Assembly (NCBI GenBank): GCA_035048495.1
Contig: CM068542.1
Span: forward strand, 40,019,109 to 40,083,108
Direction of reading: 5' to 3'
DNA: 64,000 nucleotides
Origin: Euptelea pleiosperma
Taxonomy: Eukaryota; Streptophyta; Magnoliopsida; Ranunculales; Eupteleaceae
Positions within the stretch are counted from its first letter, which is position 1; each line of letters opens with the position of its first letter. Shown one piece after another: positions 61,801 to 64,000 of the stretch. The notes beneath the pieces are model-generated. The model had not been told where the DNA came from, made no database searches, and was given only the letters and a program-made list of their open reading frames with translations. The position numbers were made by a program, and so were the translations under genes.

Positions 61801-63487
61801 TCCGTTGATAGTCCAAAGTGAGGGGAAGCTCGAGCAAATTATGTCATATATATCTGAGGAAGGGAACGATTTCTCTCTTATGAATGTGCCAATAAGGTAC
61901 TCTGTCGTGTCATGTGGCCACGCACCCTTGTACGGCGTCGAAATAGAGGGATGAACACGAAGGATGTTACCTGGTTGGAAAGAGATGGTAAGAAAGCAAT
62001 TGTCGTGGTCAATGTTATTAAACCCGGCCCGGCCTAGCCCGGCAGGTTGAATCGGTTACCTGGTTAGAAAACCGGGTTGGGTTGATCCTGACCCAATAAT
62101 CTTTGAAAAAATCGTTCACATTCTTGTAACCCGTTCGAACCGGCCAGTTCAACCGGTGACCCGGCTGACCCAGACACATGTTGAACCGGTGACCTAGGGT
62201 GGTCCACCAAGGGGTGAGCAAAACATTCATGGGTAGTGGGCCCCAAAGAGTTGCCATGTGTCGGGTTGACCCAGCCGACTCGGGGGTTGAACCGGTGACC
62301 CAGTAAACCAGTCCCTTGACCGGTTCGATGATCGGTGTGGGTATGAAAACATTACTCATGGTATTGGGTCTCAAGGTAAAAAAAATTCACGGTGCAACTT
62401 CGGAAAATCAACGGACCGACTTTAATTCGTTTGTATTTTATTTTCCAAAAGTCTCTTCTTATTCCTGAATTGTTTCCCTAGAACGAACAATACAAGCATT
62501 TCGGAAATTTGCAGGAAAACATGGTCTCCAAAATTCATATTTTCAGCAAACCAAACACAGCAGCCCTTAGGGTGAAAATTCAGCCGCTGCTTAGTATGAA
62601 AAAGATCTATCCTATCCTACGCAGAAATCTAATGAGTTATGACACTGCGAGTTTGTTACTTATGCTTATCACTTTCTACGTTAATTCGTTGTCCAATCGT
62701 GTAGTTTTTTGTCCAATTTGTTGTCCAATCATTTGTGGCATTTGGAAAGGTAAACTTTATATTGGATCCTTCAAAACTCTAAACCTAGATGTAAGCGATT
62801 GAGTTCATACCACAGGAAGGCTTTTGTTGATGATAATATAATAATAAGAACAAAAACAGCAATAATAACAAACAAGCCTTGGCATCGGGAGCACTTGAGA
62901 AAGACTCGAAGTGATACCGTAACGACAATCGTCTTGTCTTCATTGTAAAGCGGCTGATCTCCAGAAGTAGGGTCTACAATAGCCAATCGTTGGTGAGAAA
63001 GATAACAATTCTCATAACAATGTAAGCCACTCCAATCAGGACCTCTATGGCGCAACCTACATTGTAAGAACATCAAGGACCAAATGCAAGTCAGTTAGGT
63101 CTCTCGTCTTATTTGTAGAAAAACTAACAATACAGACTATCAACTATCCCTGAAGAAGATGTAGTTAGGGTTATAAATTCATAAAATGTGTCGCTTTAAA
63201 CTATACATCCGAGGAATTTGAAATCTTTGAGAGTGATTTCCACATAAGAAAATGGAGAAATGATTAAAATTTTGTGAAAAAACTTTCTTGGTGTAATACA
63301 CCATTATCTCCATAAACTTCTGAGATCAATCAGACAAAAACCACTCTTGAAGCCGGAAAAAAAAGTGAGCCAAAAAAATTCGTTTTTAGTTTCGCAATCG
63401 CAGAAACCTTCGAGAGAGTTCAATGATTCGGGAACGTTTGGCCTGAGAATTGTCGATGCAGCCGAAGACGGCGAGAATTCCACACAT
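46857..63487 (-). CDS. ASN: Asparagine synthetase, glutamine-hydrolysing
   Basis: Cytosolic enzyme making asparagine from aspartate, glutamine and ATP (releasing glutamate, AMP and pyrophosphate), used for nitrogen storage and transport. Exons: 63487-63408, 63056-62918, 59681-59586, 59403-59262, 58200-58105, 57002-56908, 53210-53049, 49528-49448, 49342-49121, 48854-48720, 47900-47820, 47684-47598, 47438-47331, 47102-46857; 1770 bases, 589 aa plus stop, normal for plants. The N-terminal glutaminase starts [10 protein letters not shown], with nucleophile Cys2 once Met is removed, and keeps [21 protein letters not shown] and [12 protein letters not shown]. The synthetase domain has the ATP-pyrophosphatase loop SGGLDSS (residues 233-239) and SGEGSDE (341-347). 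The C-terminus has [24 protein letters not shown]. Intron 6 uses a GC donor. No lesions are seen. The plant paralogue (ASN1, 2 or 3) cannot be fixed from this sequence alone. Confidence 0.96.
50470..50790. repeat. Diverged repeat shared with 53440-53700
   Basis: Shares CCTATGTAACAA, GGATAT..GTGTCGACA or ATGTCGACATG, and CTATAGTTGTTTGATAG with 53440-53700 in the same order. The repeat type is unknown; it may be non-coding parts of RTE elements, since RTE remnants follow both copies. Confidence 0.5.
50825..51005 (-). mobile_element. RTE-type LINE 3' remnant
   Basis: The minus strand reads [16 protein letters not shown], then [12 protein letters not shown], the conserved C-terminus of plant RTE elements, with stops between. 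Confidence 0.65.
51430..51540 (-). mobile_element. LINE 3' tail, 5'-truncated
   Basis: The minus strand reads TTTGCCTTTTGTAGGTCATC, then TTGACCTTTAAGG, ending in ATTCATAAAAAAAAT. It matches the 3' end of the LINE at 55830-56551 (TTTGCCTTTTACAGGTCATC). Confidence 0.65.
51890..52190 (-). mobile_element. RTE-type LINE remnant
   Basis: The minus strand includes [20 protein letters not shown] and QVEGHKKV, preceded by a region like [17 protein letters not shown], all from the C-terminal part of RTE ORF2. Confidence 0.65.
52385..52694. mobile_element. hAT-type MITE, family A, copy 3
   Basis: Ends CTAGGTTTTAAATGGC and, inverted at the right, CATGGTTTAAAAAATGGCC. Target duplication ATATCAAC (52377-52384) and ATATAAAC (52695-52702), 7 of 8. 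310 bp, in intron 7 of the asparagine synthetase gene. Confidence 0.85.
52998..53048 (-). mobile_element. LINE 3' tail abutting the donor of ASN exon 7
   Basis: On the minus strand, right after the exon, comes GTCATAATTCTCCCCTTCTT, then AATGAAATATACGTACTTAT and A8. This resembles the LINE tails at 38600-38652 and 56510-56551. If so, the tail begins within the first bases of intron 7. Confidence 0.45.
53930..54700 (-). mobile_element. RTE-type LINE, C-terminal half
   Basis: Minus strand across frames: [20 protein letters not shown] (54480-54400), LKGKFYKTIV (near 54335), [12 protein letters not shown] (near 54290), and a final [18 protein letters not shown] stretch (54050-54000). These match the conserved RTE reverse transcriptase order. 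Heavily degraded. Confidence 0.75.
55830..56551 (+). mobile_element. 5'-truncated L1-like LINE with A-tail
   Basis: Plus strand has the zf-RVT region ([20 protein letters not shown], near 56020-56080) preceded by [20 protein letters not shown]. It ends ACACTTATCAAAAAAAG at 56535-56551. Confidence 0.8.
57231..57540 (+). other. Unusual open stretch in ASN intron 5, origin unknown
   Basis: A 90-codon plus-strand frame (57231-57503) with hydrophobic runs ([20 protein letters not shown]) stands out in composition from the AT-rich intron. It matches no family I recognise. An organelle-derived piece or a LINE 3' UTR are possible. Confidence 0.3.
58372..58440 (-). mobile_element. LINE 3' tail remnant
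   Basis: TTTTTTTTTGATAAGTAATG on the plus strand is the inverse of an ACTTATCAAAAAA LINE end, followed by TTAAAGAGGAAAGATGC, similar to other tails here. Confidence 0.45.
59756..60139. repeat. 192-bp tandem duplication in ASN intron 2
   Basis: 59756-59947 is repeated at 59948-60139 with only a few substitutions. Each copy holds two near-identical words GATTGAGTTTACAGAAAAAC and GATTTGAGTTTGCAGAGAAA, so it is itself built from a shorter repeat. Confidence 0.95.
61372..61816. mobile_element. hAT-like MITE, family B, copy 2
   Basis: Ends TAGATCTGTCAATGGATA and, inverted at the right, TTGGACTATCAACGGATA. Perfect 8-bp target duplication AGTGAGGG (61364-61371, 61817-61824). 445 bp, AT-rich, no transposase. 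Confidence 0.88.
62010..62354. mobile_element. hAT-like MITE rich in AACCGGT words
   Basis: Ends CAATGTTATTAAACCCGG and, inverted at the right, TAATGTTTTCATACCC. Flanks GTCGTGGT and CTCATGGT match 6 of 8. The interior repeats AACCGGTGACC. A piece of the foldback family (GGTCCACCAAGGGGTGAGCA ... ATTCATGGGTAGTGGG) lies at 62200-62260. Confidence 0.6.
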
Positions 63488-63856
63488 GGCGGCTGTGCTC
63501 TTTCTTTATCTTCTCTTACTCTCTGAAGAACGAGTCTGCGAAAAACTAAATAGGGAGAACAGAACGAGGCAACAGAGCCGCGTGGATTCACATTCACCCG
63601 ATGGCCACCGGATTCTGAACACTTTTCAAAGATTCCGCTTTGCTTTTAGGGTTTTGTGTGCTTTTGGACTTGAATCACTTATTACTTATTAGGACACTTG
63701 GACTGGGATTTCTTCGTGGAATATGGTAGTCTCATCCTGAGGACGATACTGTTGAAATGTGGTCCCTTGGTACTGACCGTTGGATGCCCTTCGAGATATC
63801 TGTGATGTGGTTCCTATGAATAGAGCGGTCTAGAGTCTAGACCTAAGGGACATCGG
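63488..63856 (-). promoter_or_regulatory. 5' UTR and proximal promoter of the asparagine synthetase gene
   Basis: Lies directly upstream of the ATG at 63487, up to the MITE that starts at 63857. No TATA box or transcription start is assigned. Confidence 0.4.
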
Positions 63857-64000
63857 GAGTAAACCTTCGCTCACGCCCTAGTCTGAGCGAAGCTGATCAC
63901 AGCTCACAATACGAGCCATGTGGCAAATTCTTAAAGGGCACTGACAGTATGGATGTTTGACCAGTCCCTCGGTGGACCTGCAAACCAAAAATCAGCCTGA
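63857..64000. mobile_element. Foldback MITE, cut by window end
   Basis: GAGTAAACCTTCGCTC, then GAGCGAAGCTGATCA, CAATACGAGCCATGTGGC, GTATGGATGTTTGACC and CCAAAAATCAGCCTGA reproduce the left half of 26135-26542 in order. Confidence 0.85.

Larger units (their letters stand above)
61188..62568. mobile_element. Composite element containing two nested hAT insertions
   Basis: The left end TGCGGTGTTTGGTTCACGGA and the inverted right end TGCTGTGTTTGGTTTGCTGA pair. Two independent hAT-like elements (61372-61816, 62010-62354) lie between. No clear target duplication for the outer element. Confidence 0.5.

Noticed and set aside
1..64000. CRISPR arrays, operons, tRNA or rRNA genes
   Set aside because: No regularly spaced direct repeats, no rRNA and no complete tRNA cloverleaf were seen; the only tRNA-like signals are SINE boxes and LTR primer sites.

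Overview
The window is nuclear DNA of a seed plant, most likely an angiosperm. It holds three multi-exon plant genes with GT-AG or GC-AG introns, surrounded and invaded by Ty1/copia, L1-like and RTE LINE, SINE, hAT, Mutator-like and PIF-like elements. The genes have ordinary plant coding sequence but very large, transposon-filled introns (one is about 15 kb). That fits lineages with expanded introns such as magnoliids; the lineage is inferred and no species is claimed.

All three genes lie on the minus strand. (1) A KUP/HAK/KT potassium transporter of the KUP7 type runs from its start codon at 25189 to the left window edge. Nine exons (664 codons) are inside and the 3' end is outside. (2) A ROCK1-type nucleotide-sugar transporter (seven exons, 327 aa) occupies 42341-30027. 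(3) A complete glutamine-hydrolysing asparagine synthetase (fourteen exons, 589 aa) occupies 63487-46857. Every junction was placed by reading frame and splice sites, and each model translates without a stop. Two introns use GC donors.

Region by region: 615-15690 is KUP7 intron 8. It contains a degraded LINE with a hAT MITE in it, a 5.7 kb copia element with 5-bp target duplications, and a second LINE split by another copia element and by a tRNA-derived SINE. Intron 1 of KUP7 (19167-24931) holds a LINE interrupted by a hAT element and a copia deletion derivative, then a tandem duplication. 25190-30026 (KUP7 promoter to ROCK1 3' end) is a dense field of foldback MITEs. ROCK1 introns carry a non-autonomous LTR element (31102-34822), a PIF-like MITE, an L1-like LINE and a hAT element. 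42342-46856 is a second MITE field. The asparagine synthetase introns carry RTE and L1 LINE pieces, hAT MITEs and a 192-bp tandem duplication.

The three genes are not a functional cluster: K+ transport, ER nucleotide-sugar transport and nitrogen assimilation. The most notable structure is a foldback MITE family whose palindromic core recurs at least fourteen times with several unrelated outer arms. One copy has a perfect 9-bp target duplication of Mutator type. Many arms carry the G-box GCCACGTGGC.
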